64,000 bases of DNA from Cymodocea nodosa. Its lineage: Eukaryota; Streptophyta; Magnoliopsida; Alismatales; Cymodoceaceae. Both the position numbers and the translations under genes were made by a program. Shown piece by piece: positions 11,201 to 23,479 of this stretch. The stretch lies in assembly GCA_036874045.1 (NCBI GenBank), contig CM072343.1, positions 17,318,001 to 17,382,000 of the forward strand. The letters are read 5' to 3'. Under the pieces are notes generated by a model. It had not been told where the DNA came from and did not search any database. It saw nothing but the letters and a program-made list of their open reading frames with translations. Every line of letters starts with the position of its first letter. Position 1 is the first letter of the stretch.

Positions 11201-14200
11201 TTATTTTTCTAAAAATCAATACTCATATTTTTGTGCATAGATTAAGAGAATTTCAGAGGCTTCGTTTATGAAACTGACATTTCCCTCTTCTTCTAATTTT
11301 GGTACATATACTTTACTCTTCAGAGATATTTGTTCCATCACTATTTTAAACTTGTTTTCAAGTCCAGATAATAAGTGTTCTGTGTGTTCAATGTAGTTAA
11401 AATGTGATGATTAGAGAAAATTATTCATAATAGTAATTCCTTACATATTATCAATATTTCCTTGGGATATCTGACTTTCCTTTGGTATCAGGTTATGAAG
11501 AAAACTCACTATTATTTAGTGGATACGAGTGTGATTATCCCTGGTGCTGCAGTGTCAGAACTGCAATTTAATATAATTGATGAGCAACCTTTCTTTATTC
11601 ACGACCTAAAAGTGAGGGATAACTTCTTTCACTCTAAGTTGGTTCATTTCATGTTTATACTCTGTTAGAATAGCATTGTTATACTATTGTTGTTTTTATA
11701 CTCTGTTCATTTCATATTTCCATAAGTTGGTTCACTCTAACATTCAACCAATGCATGATTCCTTTTGTGAATTTGAATAACATAAAAATAAACATGTTCA
11801 ACTGAATCAGAAATGTTTCAACTGTGAAAAAATGCATCAGTTGAATAACTTTATTGATGAATCAATTTCTATTATATCAATGGATTATTATATTTGTTTT
11901 CCAAATGTTTGCTTCGGCCCTTGAAGTGGATCTATTATATCAATGGATTTTTATTATCCAAGCCAAGCTTTCATATCCTAAGTTTTAATAGAAAACAGTG
12001 TTTTGAGAATTGGATCGGACTGGTCCAACCATGAACCCGCAGCTTTGCCAGTCCAACCACATCTTGTTAGACTGCTTTTATGGTCCAACCAAGGTGACTG
12101 GTTGGACTGGGTGGTCTGACCGGTCTAAGATAACCAGGTTAAAAATTGGTAGATTTTATTTTTATTTTTTTAATAATCAGTTTTTTTTTGAATAATCAAT
12201 ACTTTTCATCATTAACATTGTTTTTAACTTTTTTTTATTATGATCAATTTTTTTTCGAATAATCACCGTCCTTTATAAATTTTCAAGAAGATTCATGATG
12301 GCATGATAAAATTTATTATACCACAAACGTGTAGTGTTATTTGAGCTCATCAATTTCCGTTAGTGAATTAGAGTATTAGACTATGTTGCAATCAAATTGC
12401 TGGTGAAATGGTTCACTTTTGAAATTTTAGTTCCATATACAATGTTTATGAGATTTGTCATTATCTTTTGACATCATGATGGTGAATTTGGTAGAAAATT
12501 ATGTCTGTAACTTTCTGTAATTTTTGCTGATTTTTCTGTATTTTTGTTTTAAGTAATCAAAGATTATATCATCTGACATCATCAGTCAGACTGGACAGGA
12601 AAGCAGTCTGCTTTCTGGTCCGGTTTTGAAAACATTGGTGGAAAATGTAGAAGTTCAATGACAATGTTCCTGTAGCTTAAACCTTTCCCACGTGAATCAT
12701 GTATACCATGGATTCATTCTCAATGCAGTGTAGCTATCTAGAACCTTGTATAATTATTTTATTTCTAGTGTTTTATTTTTCAAACATTAAACTTATAATA
12801 AATGTACTTTCATTCATTTATATTTGTTTTTATTTCAAAAGAACTTCTAGTCCACTAAGTTATTCAGAAAGCTGTAAACTGTATAAAAGGAATCATGTTA
12901 CATCTCCAGTGGTTTCTTAGTGTTTTGAACCTCATACATTTTTTTGATATTGCTAATTTATTCACGGTAGTGGACTCTACGGTACCGTTCTTTCACATAG
13001 AGAACTGTCCACAGAAAATTGAATTAAATGTACTGCTTTTGAGTCCACCAAAATTCATGACTATTTTATCTTGTGTTTTCTTATAAAATGTTTCAAATAA
13101 ATTTTAAGTTATTAAGTTAAAAAAGAAGTTGACCTATGTTGCTCGTTAATTGATTACTCTGCTTGGTTATTAAAATTATTAGATTTTGTTATATATCATT
13201 CATCCTTTAGGTTACTCCACTACCAGTATGGCATGGCAAAGGATATCGTTCACTTGGCTATCGGTTTGGGGGTATATGTTACATCAGGTGTTTCTGCAAT
13301 TCCCAATAGTTTAGTTTAATTATTGTCTCCCCAGCTTTATTTTTCATGTGAATAAATTATTCATCTGCAGTGATGTCAGTGAAATACCACGAGAAACATA
13401 TCCACTTCTCAAGGACTGTGAGCTCCTAATTCTGGTAATCAGTTAGTTTTATCTGCTTCTTCTACATGCTCTACAATTGATAGCCATTACAACAATCAAC
13501 CACAAATATTTTTTCTGGTTTTGTAGGATGCTTTAAGACCTGATCGCTCTTCTTCTACCCATTTTGGATTACCAAGGGTGAATATTATTTTCCATCTCTC
13601 CTAATATTTGTTCCTGCTTTTGTCTGATTGCTGTACTGAACTTCCTTCCACCTCAAACAATGACCATGTAACCATTTACAGGCTATAGAAGAAGTTCGAA
13701 AAATTCAACCAAGAAGGGCACTATTTACTGGTATAGTTTGTTTCAGTAATCCATTGATTCACTTTAAATTAAATGGCAGATATTTAGGTGCTTCCCCAGT
13801 TAGGAACTTGTCTTATAGTTAATATTATATTTTCCTGGACCACAGCCAGAATTGGGCCTAGTGATATTTATTTTGTGACATTTGCCTTTTCCAAAACTCA
13901 CTAACAACCATCTTAAGTTTCTTCAACAGTTTTCATCTTTTATTGATAGATTTTTTCACTGGAAAAAATAATGCATAAAAACTGCTGATTCTTTATCAGT
14001 TCAACAGCATTTTATTTAGCATTGGGATGTTAATATTTTGGAATTAATTCCCTCATTTTCTAAAGCTACTCTTGAAACTTTTATGCTTGTGGAATTCATT
14101 GAGTAGATTTGAATCCAAGCTCTATCTTTTGCTGGTGTCCATATTTAGTTATGCTCAACTACATATTAATCTGAATTATTGATGAAGACCCCTTATTTTT

Positions 14201-14658
14201 TGTTATTGAGTTTTTTTTTTTTTTCCCATATTTTATTCTTCCGTTTGGTTAAACTTCACCACATACATTTGAATTACCACCAAGTATTGCTATTGATTTC
14301 AACATTTCAGTTCCTTTGAATTTTTTTTTTTTTATTGCTCCTGAAAACTTTTTTGGCATAATATCTGAAACTGGCTTTGGTTTAAACAAGTAATCATATG
14401 TGTAATTCTGGCGTTTCTCCTGGCCTCATTTTTGCATTAGTTTTGGTGCTTCTCGTGTACTAATGATGCAATTTTCAGCAATTCCCACTTTGCTATTTGC
14501 ATATGTCTTCACTCTACTACCACTTATCTCCTTGAGCAGGCATGATGCATCTTATGGATCACGACAAAGTGAATGCAGATCTTGCAAAGTTGTTGGAAAC
14601 GGAGGGTTTGGACATTCAATTGAGTTATGATGGTCTTCGAGTGCCAGTGACAATCTAA
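8225..14658 (+). CDS. Metallo-beta-lactamase-fold hydrolase (PhnP / C777.06c-like)
   Basis: Putative metal-dependent phosphodiesterase-type hydrolase of the PhnP-like metallo-beta-lactamase group found in plants and fungi; substrate unknown. Exons: 8225-8304, 8645-8786, 8882-8994, 9234-9275, 9825-9880, 10790-10866, 11492-11611, 13211-13287, 13371-13434, 13527-13577, 13682-13730, 14540-14658. All junctions are GT-AG and in phase, giving 329 residues. Visible: IGTGTSEGIPRVSC (about 46-59), two further cysteines as in a Zn knuckle, the metal motif THSHADA (His137, His139, Asp141), VWHGKG (His218), SDVSEIP (Asp237) and GMMHLMDH (His294). The canonical HxHxDH has Ala142 in place of the last His; from memory this is shared by plant and fungal relatives. 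The first 26 residues lack acidic residues and could be an organelle transit peptide. The start was chosen because its donor (8304) gives the phase exon 2 needs; a rival is ATG 8073 with the donor after 8281. Confidence 0.9.
9484..9594 (-). mobile_element. tRNA-derived SINE-like copy in hydrolase intron 4
   Basis: Read on the minus strand, the element has a pol III A-box-like TAGCTCAGTTG (about 9580-9570) and, 40-50 bp on, a B-box-like GGTTTGAATC (about 9530-9521), followed by an A-rich tail. It is flanked by 13-bp near-identical direct repeats (9471-9483 gcacctaaagcta and 9595-9607 gtgcctaaggcta, two mismatches), as expected for a target-site duplication. The roughly 111-bp length fits a short or truncated plant SINE. 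Confidence 0.6.
11996..12637. mobile_element. hAT-like non-autonomous DNA transposon in hydrolase intron 7
   Basis: A 642-bp element with imperfect terminal inverted repeats: the left end reads cagtgttttgagaattggat, and the right end on the other strand reads caatgttttcaaaaccggac. Its subterminal regions are rich in ggtccaac/ggactgg motifs in both orientations. The flanking 8-mers atagaaaa (11988-11995) and gtggaaaa (12638-12645) match at 6 of 8 positions, the duplication length typical of hAT elements. No transposase coding is visible. The middle is AT-rich. Confidence 0.65.
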
Positions 14659-14903
14659 GCTTCAAACAAAAACAGCTACGCTTTTCAGAAATTTGTCCCA
14701 CCTCTCTTCCCATTCCTTTTAGTAATTATATGGGCTCATGTGTCAGGGAAAAGGTCAAATTGATCAATATCTGCATGATGATCTTGACAGGCATGGATTA
14801 CATTTAATCGGTCCTTGTAAGGTTAAGCAACCTGAAAGAGGCAGAGATACAGTCCCTTGGTAAAGGTGGAAGAGATGTGGGTTTACTTTGAATGACCATA
14901 CTT

Positions 14904-15152
14904 CATTGAGAATTACTTATACATCTCGAAAGTCATGTATTTATGCAAAAAATCTACCACCAGAATAAAGATTGTCACATTATTCCGAAGCCTTCTCACC
15001 TCCCAACCATGGCTCCAGATGGCAGTTGATCATTGAGAATTACTTGTATGTCTCACAACTCATGTATACGGGATGTGCACCTCTGAAATAAAATTATTAC
15101 ATTTTTCTGAAGCTTTGCCCACCTCCAATCATGGCTCCAGACGGCACTTGAT
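14904..15152 (+). repeat. Tandem duplication of the hydrolase 3' end, including the poly(A) signal
   Basis: Two diverged copies of a unit of about 125 bp (14904-15030 and 15031-15152) run head to tail. Both begin cattgagaattactt and include catgtat, an AATAAA hexamer (14964-14969 and 15087-15092) and an accatggctccaga-like block. They begin about 245 bp after the stop codon, so each copy could end the transcript. Divergence is moderate, so the duplication is not recent. Confidence 0.85.
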
Positions 15153-15604
15153 TCTTCACAAGCCTCTGCTCTCTCATTAGTAACGAAATAAACAGATCTT
15201 ATACCAAATCGGCGGCATCATCCTTGATATTAAAAACATTTGGGTATATGAAATTGAGAGTATTTTGATTGAAGGACCACATCCTGTCTTGTATGGTCCT
15301 TGGTTCAACATTTCTGTTGTTAGTTATTTGTAAGTAAATAAAAAAGTGTCTTTTAAAAAACCAAAATCATTCACTAAATGGTTGATAAATGGATTGCCCC
15401 CGATTAACATGTACATATGGTAGTAGAATATAACCTGGAGGAGTGGTAGACTTATCATGAACTGCTTGGATATTAGAAAGAGAGGGTGAGAAGATGAGAT
15501 CCATTGAAAGTTCATCAGGATAGGATAACATGTTATAAAACTCAAGTTTAATCATATTTTTATCAATGTGAAATTATTAGTTCTAATATTTTTCTGCACT
15601 TAGT

Positions 15605-15640
<36 letters not shown>

Positions 15641-15912
15641 AGCTATAAATGTCTTCTTACAAACAACATGCCCAAGTCTAATTCTGATATTATCTTAACA
15701 ATTTATTTCAAAATCAATTACTACGTTGTAAGGTTCAAGTTCGATCACATTTTTATCAATATAGAATGATTAACTCTAACAAGCTTTAATTTAAATTCTT
15801 TTGGAGTTATCTCTGCCCACATGGAAAAAATGAGAACACACTCTTACATGCTATGGTACTACACTAATTTCAGAGACAACAAGAACATAGATCCAATGTC
15901 ACACTCAAAACT
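15153..15912. other. Convergent intergenic region
   Basis: This lies between the 3' ends of the hydrolase (+) and the HOTHEAD-like gene (-). It holds AT-rich sequence and a perfect (CT)16 microsatellite at 15607-15638. No gene or element is recognisable. Confidence 0.6.
15607..15638 (+). repeat. (CT)n microsatellite
   Basis: A 32-bp perfect CT dinucleotide run in the convergent spacer. Confidence 0.95.
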
Positions 15913-18850
15913 TCAAACACCAGCGGCAGTTCCAAGCCTCCCCCTGAGAATCTTCACTCCCATGTATCTGCAAAACAAGTGCAAGGTCAAGAACTACGCT
16001 CATACAAGATCATGCACCAAGATAATGAGAAAGTTCGAAAAATTAAGGTTTGAAATCTATGGATCAATCTTAACTTCGAAAAAACACCACCACCACTCAT
16101 GATCCACAAGCTGGTGGTGTTAGAAGTGAACTCATGTTTACCTTCCCATCATCAGCACCGTCGCCTGTGGGTTCGTCCCCGGAGAGTCGACAAAGGTAGA
16201 TCCGTCGACGACTCGTAGGCCATCGACACCGAGCACCTTGTACTCCTTGTCGACCACCTTCCCAACATGGCAACCTCCATGGTAGTGCCATATGGTTATC
16301 ACCGTGTCCTTGCAGAATTGCTTGAGCGACTCCGTGTCGTTGGTGTGCTTCGGCACCAGATTCACGTTGGCCAGCACGCTCATGTTCAACAGCTTCTTCA
16401 TCGTGTAGTGGTCGTCGTCGGTGAGCTCGGCCATGTGCTTCGACCGGACGACCTTCGATATCGTCTCGATCCCGTAGACGCACCGCTCGACGTCCCGAGG
16501 GTGGCTGAAGTAGTTGAAGGTGATCGATGGGTTGTTGTCTACGTTGGTGTCGTTTAGGCGGAGGTGGCCTCTGGAGAGAGGTGTGCCGATCTTCTCAAGT
16601 ATGAACCCACCTCGAAATGCTTCGTGGGGAAGGTGTTTCTTCCGCTCGGCATACTTCCTGGCCATTTCCAGCGATCTTTGCTTAGGCGGGATCGTTGAGA
16701 GTTGCCCAATCTGTGCACCAGCAATGGTGAATAATATCGTCGAACATGTACCAATTTGTAGCTGATGAACAGATTTCATCGAATCGCGATGGGTTTACCT
16801 CGGCGGACATGATCCCGTGGTGGCATTCGATGCTATCTGAGGATTGACCGAAGCCACTGCTTGCCTCGATGAACACGTCCATCTCCGTGATTCCGACGAT
16901 TTGAATGAGGGACTGCACCACCGGTTCCTTGGCCGGAACGAAAATGGAGTTCATCGGATTGTCCGCCAACCCTTTACCGACGTGTTTGTTGTGGAGGACC
17001 ACCGGAATGCCCTTCTCCTTGAGATGCGACTTGGGTCCGATCCCGCTAAGCATCAGGAGTTGCGGCGTGCCGATGGCCCCCGCCGACAGAATCACTTCAC
17101 CCTCTTTTCTGATGAACGCTCGGTGCTTCCTCCCTGCCTCGTCTCTGAACAGAACTCCGACCACCTTCGGCCTCCGCCCTGCAAAATGTTGGCAACAGAA
17201 CGACATCAGACAGTAGTAATTAATTTCACGTGGTCGTCTGCCAGTCTGCTTCCACTCCATACCCTTCCGATCGAACTCTATCTTCAGAACGGTGGCGTGG
17301 AGCAGGACCTTCAGGTTGCGGTGGTTCCCGGAAGAGAGCAGATCGGCGGCGGTGCTCCGGAACCCGTTCTTGTCGAAGAGGGTGCCGCCCACCTTGGTTC
17401 CGTTTATGTGGTCGTAGGTGTAGCCGTTGAAGGGCGACACTCCGGCGTCAAGCAGTCCGTCCCTGACGGCCGCCTGCCAAGGCGCGACCTCCGGCCAGTG
17501 CACTATCTGCTTCTCGATCCAGGGATATGACTCCTTCACCAGATCACTACTCCAACCAACTTCCTTCACGAATCTGCAGAACGAATCGTTCACTACTGTC
17601 GTGCATATTTAAGAATAATATCGAACGGATATAATTATTAATTATTACTTGTATCTAAAGGTTACTTCATATCATTGAAATCTTTTTTATGATATAAAAG
17701 TAACATTAATGATGTTAATTTTGCAAAGACAACGTCTCTTTGTAAGTCTAGATCATTGATGATTAGAAAAACTGATCTTCTTAAAATCAAAAAATTGAAA
17801 TTTTCATATTTATCTTGAAAAAAAAATATTTCTCTATCGTTATCTGCCGATGTGATGATGATGATGACGATGAAAGAGTAGGAAGAATGCACCGGTAGGG
17901 TAGGACAAAAGCAACAGGGACGGTCGTCGTCGTCGTTACCTTTCGCTGGCTCTGGTGTAGAACCCGGCGTTGATGCAGGTGCCGCCGCCGAGGACCCTGC
18001 CTCGGGCGTTGATGACGCCGTCGGTGGAGACAAACGCCTGCGACGCGGACCCAGGGGATGTGTCCATCAGCGATATGTGGAAGTTCTGGAGGAGGGAGAC
18101 GTTGGTGTTGCCGTAGGGAGATCCACCTCGCTCCAGCAGCAGGACCGTGTAGTTCCGCGACAACGTCGCCGCCAGTGGACACCCGGCGGTGCCGCCGCCA
18201 ACGATGATGTAGTCGAACTCATAATTGTGGGACCGCGCAGTCGTTGGGAAGGTCGCTGCTTCCTCCAGGTACCGGTACGGCTGACCTTCTCCTTTCCCTG
18301 ATAGATCATTAAAAGGGAGATTTCAGTGACTTGCTCATTACCCACGTTGAATGTTGGCGAGACACTTGTGAGGAGGAGTAGACACGTTTTGATGGCAAGA
18401 GTCCAAGTGTTTGTGGTGTTGTGAGGTTCAGCTTACAAGCTGTTTGATGGTTTGCGAAAGTGATGAGGGGGGGGGACTCTGATTCAGTGTTTAAAGAATA
18501 TAAAATTGGAGATGTGAGGACGTCGTGTTGGGGAGTGAAAATGAAAGATTTTTTTTGAAGGGTTGGCGGAAATGAAAGTTGAGAGAGCCCAATCGAGACT
18601 TCTGTTGCGTTTTTGAAGAATCGGTGTAATTTCATCTTCTTGTTTCCTACTACTCGCTTCTGGTTTTGAATAATCAACCGCTGGGTGGTGAAAGAGGGGA
18701 AGAGAGAGAAGCGGATTTCAGGAAGACCCATCAGAAGAAAAAACTACATGAACAGCACAAAGATCATGGGAAGGATGAACCTTGGATTGATCTAGCAATG
18801 CTGAGGTAGAGCAAGAGTTTCAGGAACACGACGCCTTCTTTGAGAGCCAT
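15913..18850 (-). CDS. HTH: HOTHEAD-like GMC oxidoreductase
   Basis: FAD-dependent glucose-methanol-choline oxidoreductase related to Arabidopsis HOTHEAD, implicated in long-chain omega-hydroxy fatty-acid oxidation for cutin and in preventing organ fusion. Exons in transcript order: 18850-18781, 18297-17940, 17573-17263, 17178-16799, 16710-16142, 15967-15913. All are GT-AG and in phase, giving 580 residues (HOTHEAD is 594). The first exon encodes a hydrophobic signal peptide (MALKEGVVFLKLLLYLSIA), which implies secretion. Visible: the FAD-binding YIIVGGGTAGCPLAATLS (glycines 57, 59, 62), RVLGGGTCINAGFYTRAS, ILSAGAIGTPQLLMLSGIGP, DNPMN, MSAEIGQLSTIPP, the catalytic-region IWHYHGGC (His515, His517) and the C-terminal SPGTNPQATVLMMGRYMGVKIL. 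The coding sequence is GC-rich. Intron 3 is only 84 bp and open in frame. The HTH name is by family resemblance; it may be a paralogue. Confidence 0.92.
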
Positions 18851-19746
18851 GGGTAGTGACAAGCACAATCAGATTAGCTTCCTCTGCTATTTATTTGCCA
18901 CATGCGGACTCCCTCTCGGTTCTCGGTTCACTGTGCCTCTCCCGCTCTAACGCTCTTTCTCTCACTCACAAATCACAAGCTTCCTTGTGGGAAAGCTGCT
19001 AGTCCGATACAAGTCATATATGTAGGTTGGTCATTTAAGACGGGAGAACACACACTGGAAGGTTATTAATTGGTGACATGAATGCTACGGTTGGGGTGGA
19101 ACAGGGTGGACCAGTCGGTCATGAACAAATGTATGAATGCCTCTGGTCCTCATCTCACCAAGCTTGGATCAAGGCAGACAATCCAAAGTAAATGGAAAAC
19201 CCACCATTCCCAACCATTTTCCGCAATTTGAGAATGGATCAGAAGAATGTAGATAGACACGATGTGATCCTTTTTCTTCTGGTCATCTCGTGGAATGGAA
19301 CTTTCTGACCATGCGATGTATATCAGTTACCCAATGTTCTATAGACATTCTACATTGATATATTCGTTTTATATTGCAAATTGGAAATTTCTTCTTGGTC
19401 TGCAGTGCTCCTGTTACTTCTAATTTATATCTGAAATATATTAATGTGCTAAGGTTATATATATAATGTGTTTAATTTCACATTATTAGCATTGTATTTG
19501 ACATTTTCTTCTATGTAAAGGTTTAATTTTTGTTAGTGAAATCATTCAACTTTCCCTTTTTTTTTTGGTTTCCAGAACTCAAGTTTTGAGAGTCATTTAA
19601 AGAAAGATATATAAGAGGAGGTAAACCCTTATTTGAAGTTTTGATGAATGCACACTACTAACATTATCAGAAAAACACCTTATGTTGGTTGGTAAACCTC
19701 GTACTTGATTATTCTACATGAGAGGGAGAGAGAAGGAGAGAGCAAT

Positions 19747-19770
19747 AGAGAGAGAGAGAGAGAGAGAGAA
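19747..19770 (+). repeat. (GA)n microsatellite
   Basis: A GA dinucleotide run of about 24 bp, about 0.9 kb upstream of the HOTHEAD-like start codon. Confidence 0.9.
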
Positions 19771-22700
19771 GTTATTTTGTGGAACCCAAGTAAGAACTCA
19801 AACCAAGCCAAGAACAATCAGAGAAACGTTGGAGCTTTGCTGAGTATCAAGTGCCATATGTTGGATTGACCTGACACTATGGTTGACTACAATGACATAG
19901 AACGACGAGTCAGAAATGCATTTCACTAGTTGAAAATCAAACCATATTCATCTGGCAGAACGAGTTGTTCTGTGGAACGTGTTGATATGATACATTTTTC
20001 TTTTTGGTGAAGTGTTGATGTGATACAAATCCTTCACTTTCTTTGCAAGCATCCTATAATAAAGGTTCTGTGGCAGCAATGCAACTCTGGCACTCTTGCT
20101 GACCTTTTACTATTTTCTCATTTAACTTATGCTTTTTTATGGCAATTAAGTTTAGGGATCTGTTACTTGTTCCTACTCTTTTGAAATATTTTCCATATCT
20201 TCGAACCTAGACATAAAAAAGAAAATTCAGAACCTCCGACAATTCACAGAATTTAGCCATTTTCTCCTCGTATACTGTCAAAAAACCAGGACGTTCTTAA
20301 AAAGGCTAAAAGAAGTTCAGGAGACCACCTTTGTTTGCTAAGTAGTTGAATCATTGAATGACGTGAGCTGCTGAGGTACCAGTGTATGTATTTAATGATG
20401 CAGGCCTATGAAAAGACGTACACTCGTGAAAGCTCAAGTTTTTTTTTGTTTTTGAAAGTAAAGCTCAAGTGATTTATTGGATCGCTTGATCAATTTTTTG
20501 TTAGATGGTGCAATAAAAGAGTATTGATTTTAATGAGCCCACGTTGCTTTGAGGTGGGAATCGTGGCTTTATTGGAATTTGAATATTTTTCAACTTCTTT
20601 GGGATCAGAAAACAAGCTGTGTGAATTACATGTAATGTATAGAACAGTTCTCTTTGATGGCAGGTGGCAATTGCCATTTCTCTTTTAAATAAAGAGGAGA
20701 GGAGTGGAATTTTTGAATTACATGTACCCAGAAAATTCAATAACCATTCGTACAAGTCTATTCAATAACCCAGAAAAGCTCCTGTCGCTCATGTGAGAAA
20801 GGATGCGATATGTTCTTTTTTTTGATATTGTGGTATTTTTGCTTGAATTTAAACCTAAGATTTTTTTTATTATAAGTCTTTTAAGATTTAAGAAAAGTTT
20901 AATTACACTATCTGCCGTTGCTGATGGCGTTATATGTATTTGTAGCAATGGAGAATGGGTAAACATGGAAGGTTGGTGGTTGTGTTCCACAGCGAAGCAG
21001 CACCCCGTAAGAAGCTCCATTTAATGTGGTGGATGTCTGAATGATTCCATAATTGCAAACACTATGCTTTTCGACGAATGCCTTCTTGGAAGTTGGAAGG
21101 AGGACGGATATTGTTCGTGATTAATGCCCTCTCCCATAACAACATTTATATCAGCTGTCCTCTAATCTGCCATGACCTCAAAAGTCAAGATGGCACCAAT
21201 AGATACATCAGCATTTGTACTGAAAATTAAGCTAATCCTCCTCTCATCTTCAGCTATTGGGAACACCTGTGTATGTTGTGCCATCAAGTCCAACGGAAAG
21301 AGCCCGTGCCTTCATGAACCTGGCTTTGTATTTTGCCTCTTGTCAATTATTTCCAAAAGAAATTATCATTATTTGGATAAAGCTTTGATCTTTGAACAAA
21401 TGATTCCATCTAGATCCTCTGGTGGCTTCGGTTATACTGCTGACACCATTACCGTTGGAAACGGCAAACCAACATACCCGGTATTTTCTTTACCAGAGGC
21501 ATCAGTTGCAGGTAAACAATTCAACGGAGCATTTACTTGGCGTGGCATGTTCGGTGCTTGGTAAGGAAGAGGTAGGGGAACAGGTGGGTGCAATCACTTG
21601 TTTTAGATCGAGATCTGATTTCCACCTGAGAATTTTGTAAAAATAAAGTTGGTAGATTGCATTATGCTCGAGCAAGAAAACAGGACCACACCATTGACTA
21701 CAAAATTAAGGTTGCACGTTGACATTGGCAGCCAGGGGTCCTTCTTGCCTTCATCTACTCAATGGAAGTTTTCCTCTCCTTCGGTTCTATGATGGTAATG
21801 CAGAAGAAAGTGGAGGTGAGGTATATTAACAGTGATGGAGGTTTTGAGTAACACTGTCTGCCTGGAAAGCTCTTAGCATAATATTCATAGTTTCTCTTAA
21901 AGTTTGAATTTTAAAGAATGAAAAAATTAGGATGGTATAAAATTTCTACTTCATTTTAGAAGAAAGAAAGTTTTTCTTCTTGAAAATCTGGAATTAGATC
22001 CAAATTGTCAAGCATCACCCAAGTTGTAAACGGTAGTTCGTCACACATAATGTAGATCCTTTTGTCTGCCACATCTTGGCAATGAGCCATAAGATGCATA
22101 AATGAATATCCCTCCAGATCTGCATTAGATGCTATAAATTACTGCCAACCCAAGTTAATTCAACAGCTAAACCACTACTGCAGCATGTGAAGCATTTGAA
22201 GTTCAGTCTAAGCATGTGATTTTGTTGTTCATGTTTAGACTAGAGGGACAACCATTCTGTTGGATGCTGGTTTTCTTCCTCGGCAAGGAGCAGGTAAAGT
22301 GTCTAGAACTAGTAACCAGTTGAGGGTAGAAAGATACTCTGTAACAAGGCTTTAGAACATACACATGGTAAAATGTACACCCACTTTATATATTGATAGG
22401 AACATGGACCTGAAGGTATCCATACATTATTTAAAGCAGAAAAATATTGATGAGAGCAGACCGAAGCTGTTGGATTTTTTCCCAACATGAAAGGCTGGCT
22501 GACATCAATGAAACCATAACTAGGCCTTCCTGTTGTAATCACATGGGCGGTAGTTGTGGTTTGTAAAAGAATTCATCATCACATCAACTCATACAGGCAT
22601 GCAATTCTTTGCCCAAGTACTCTAAGACTGAAATTGATATTATGGTAGTGCAGAGATGAGAGCCATGTCATTTCAAAAAGGGATATGTGTTGCTGTACTG

Positions 22701-23458
22701 GTAGGTGAGCTCTCCAGTGGCCAAGACAAGCTAGTAGACTTTCAAGAAGTGCAAATCATCTCCTTCTTATTGCTTGCATACATCTGTTCTCTTTTGTATG
22801 GAAGTTGCTCCATAGATCTTCCTTAAAGAGTCTTTCCAGTGAAGTTACTATACACCTGAAATGGTTCCAAATATAGCCTCAAATCTAAACAATTTCTAAG
22901 TCAACCCATTAACTACCTGAATCCTAAGACAACAATCTGACGCCACAAGCAAAATCATATGGCTTTTCCTTTCTTGGGTAATTGAAGTGATCTGTTCTTG
23001 CATATGTATCAATCAACAGCAACAAATGGAACCCAATGGATGGGATGTAAGAAAAGAACGAAATTTTTTTTACTCTAGGATGAAGGGAACAAAATACCGT
23101 CATATCTGTGAAAAAAATACAGCCTCCAAAATAATATTTCTCCTATGTACAATAATAACAATTTGAATCAATAATCTTATTACGTAAAGTCAACCACATG
23201 AATCTTTTTCTTTCAAGTATTTCTAAAATTTAATTGAAGACTAAAGACCATTCCAACAGCCGAAGCCCAAAGAGGGCACCACCCGGAACTCTTGCTTATA
23301 TTTCTCTCTTGTGTGAATGGAACAAGTTCCCATTTAACCATCTAGTTTGGAATATACTTTTATAACATGTTTTTTCCTGGAAAGCAAACACACACTCTTA
23401 TAATGTGAATACCCAACCTCCAAAATTTCTGCATCCTAAGCAACTTAAAAATGGGAGA

Positions 23459-23479
23459 GGGGGGGGGGGGGGGGGGGGG
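23459..23479 (+). repeat. G21 homopolymer
   Basis: Twenty-one consecutive G on the plus strand, preceded by a G/A-rich stretch. It lies about 0.8 kb past the kinase stop codon. The true length may be uncertain because homopolymers are error-prone in sequencing. Confidence 0.85.

Noticed and set aside
16844-17530. Long 228-codon open frame on the plus strand across the HOTHEAD-like gene
   Set aside because: It is the antisense shadow of GC-rich coding exons on the minus strand; no family motif and no splice support.
21172-21564. 130-codon frame in the HOTHEAD/kinase spacer
   Set aside because: I recognise no family, the composition is like the surroundings, and no flanking exon or domain was found. 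It could be a gene fragment, but this cannot be supported.
22230-22310. Short RTTILLDAGFLP-like peptide, reminiscent of a metallo-hydrolase segment
   Set aside because: Too short, with no neighbouring metal-binding motif in any frame.
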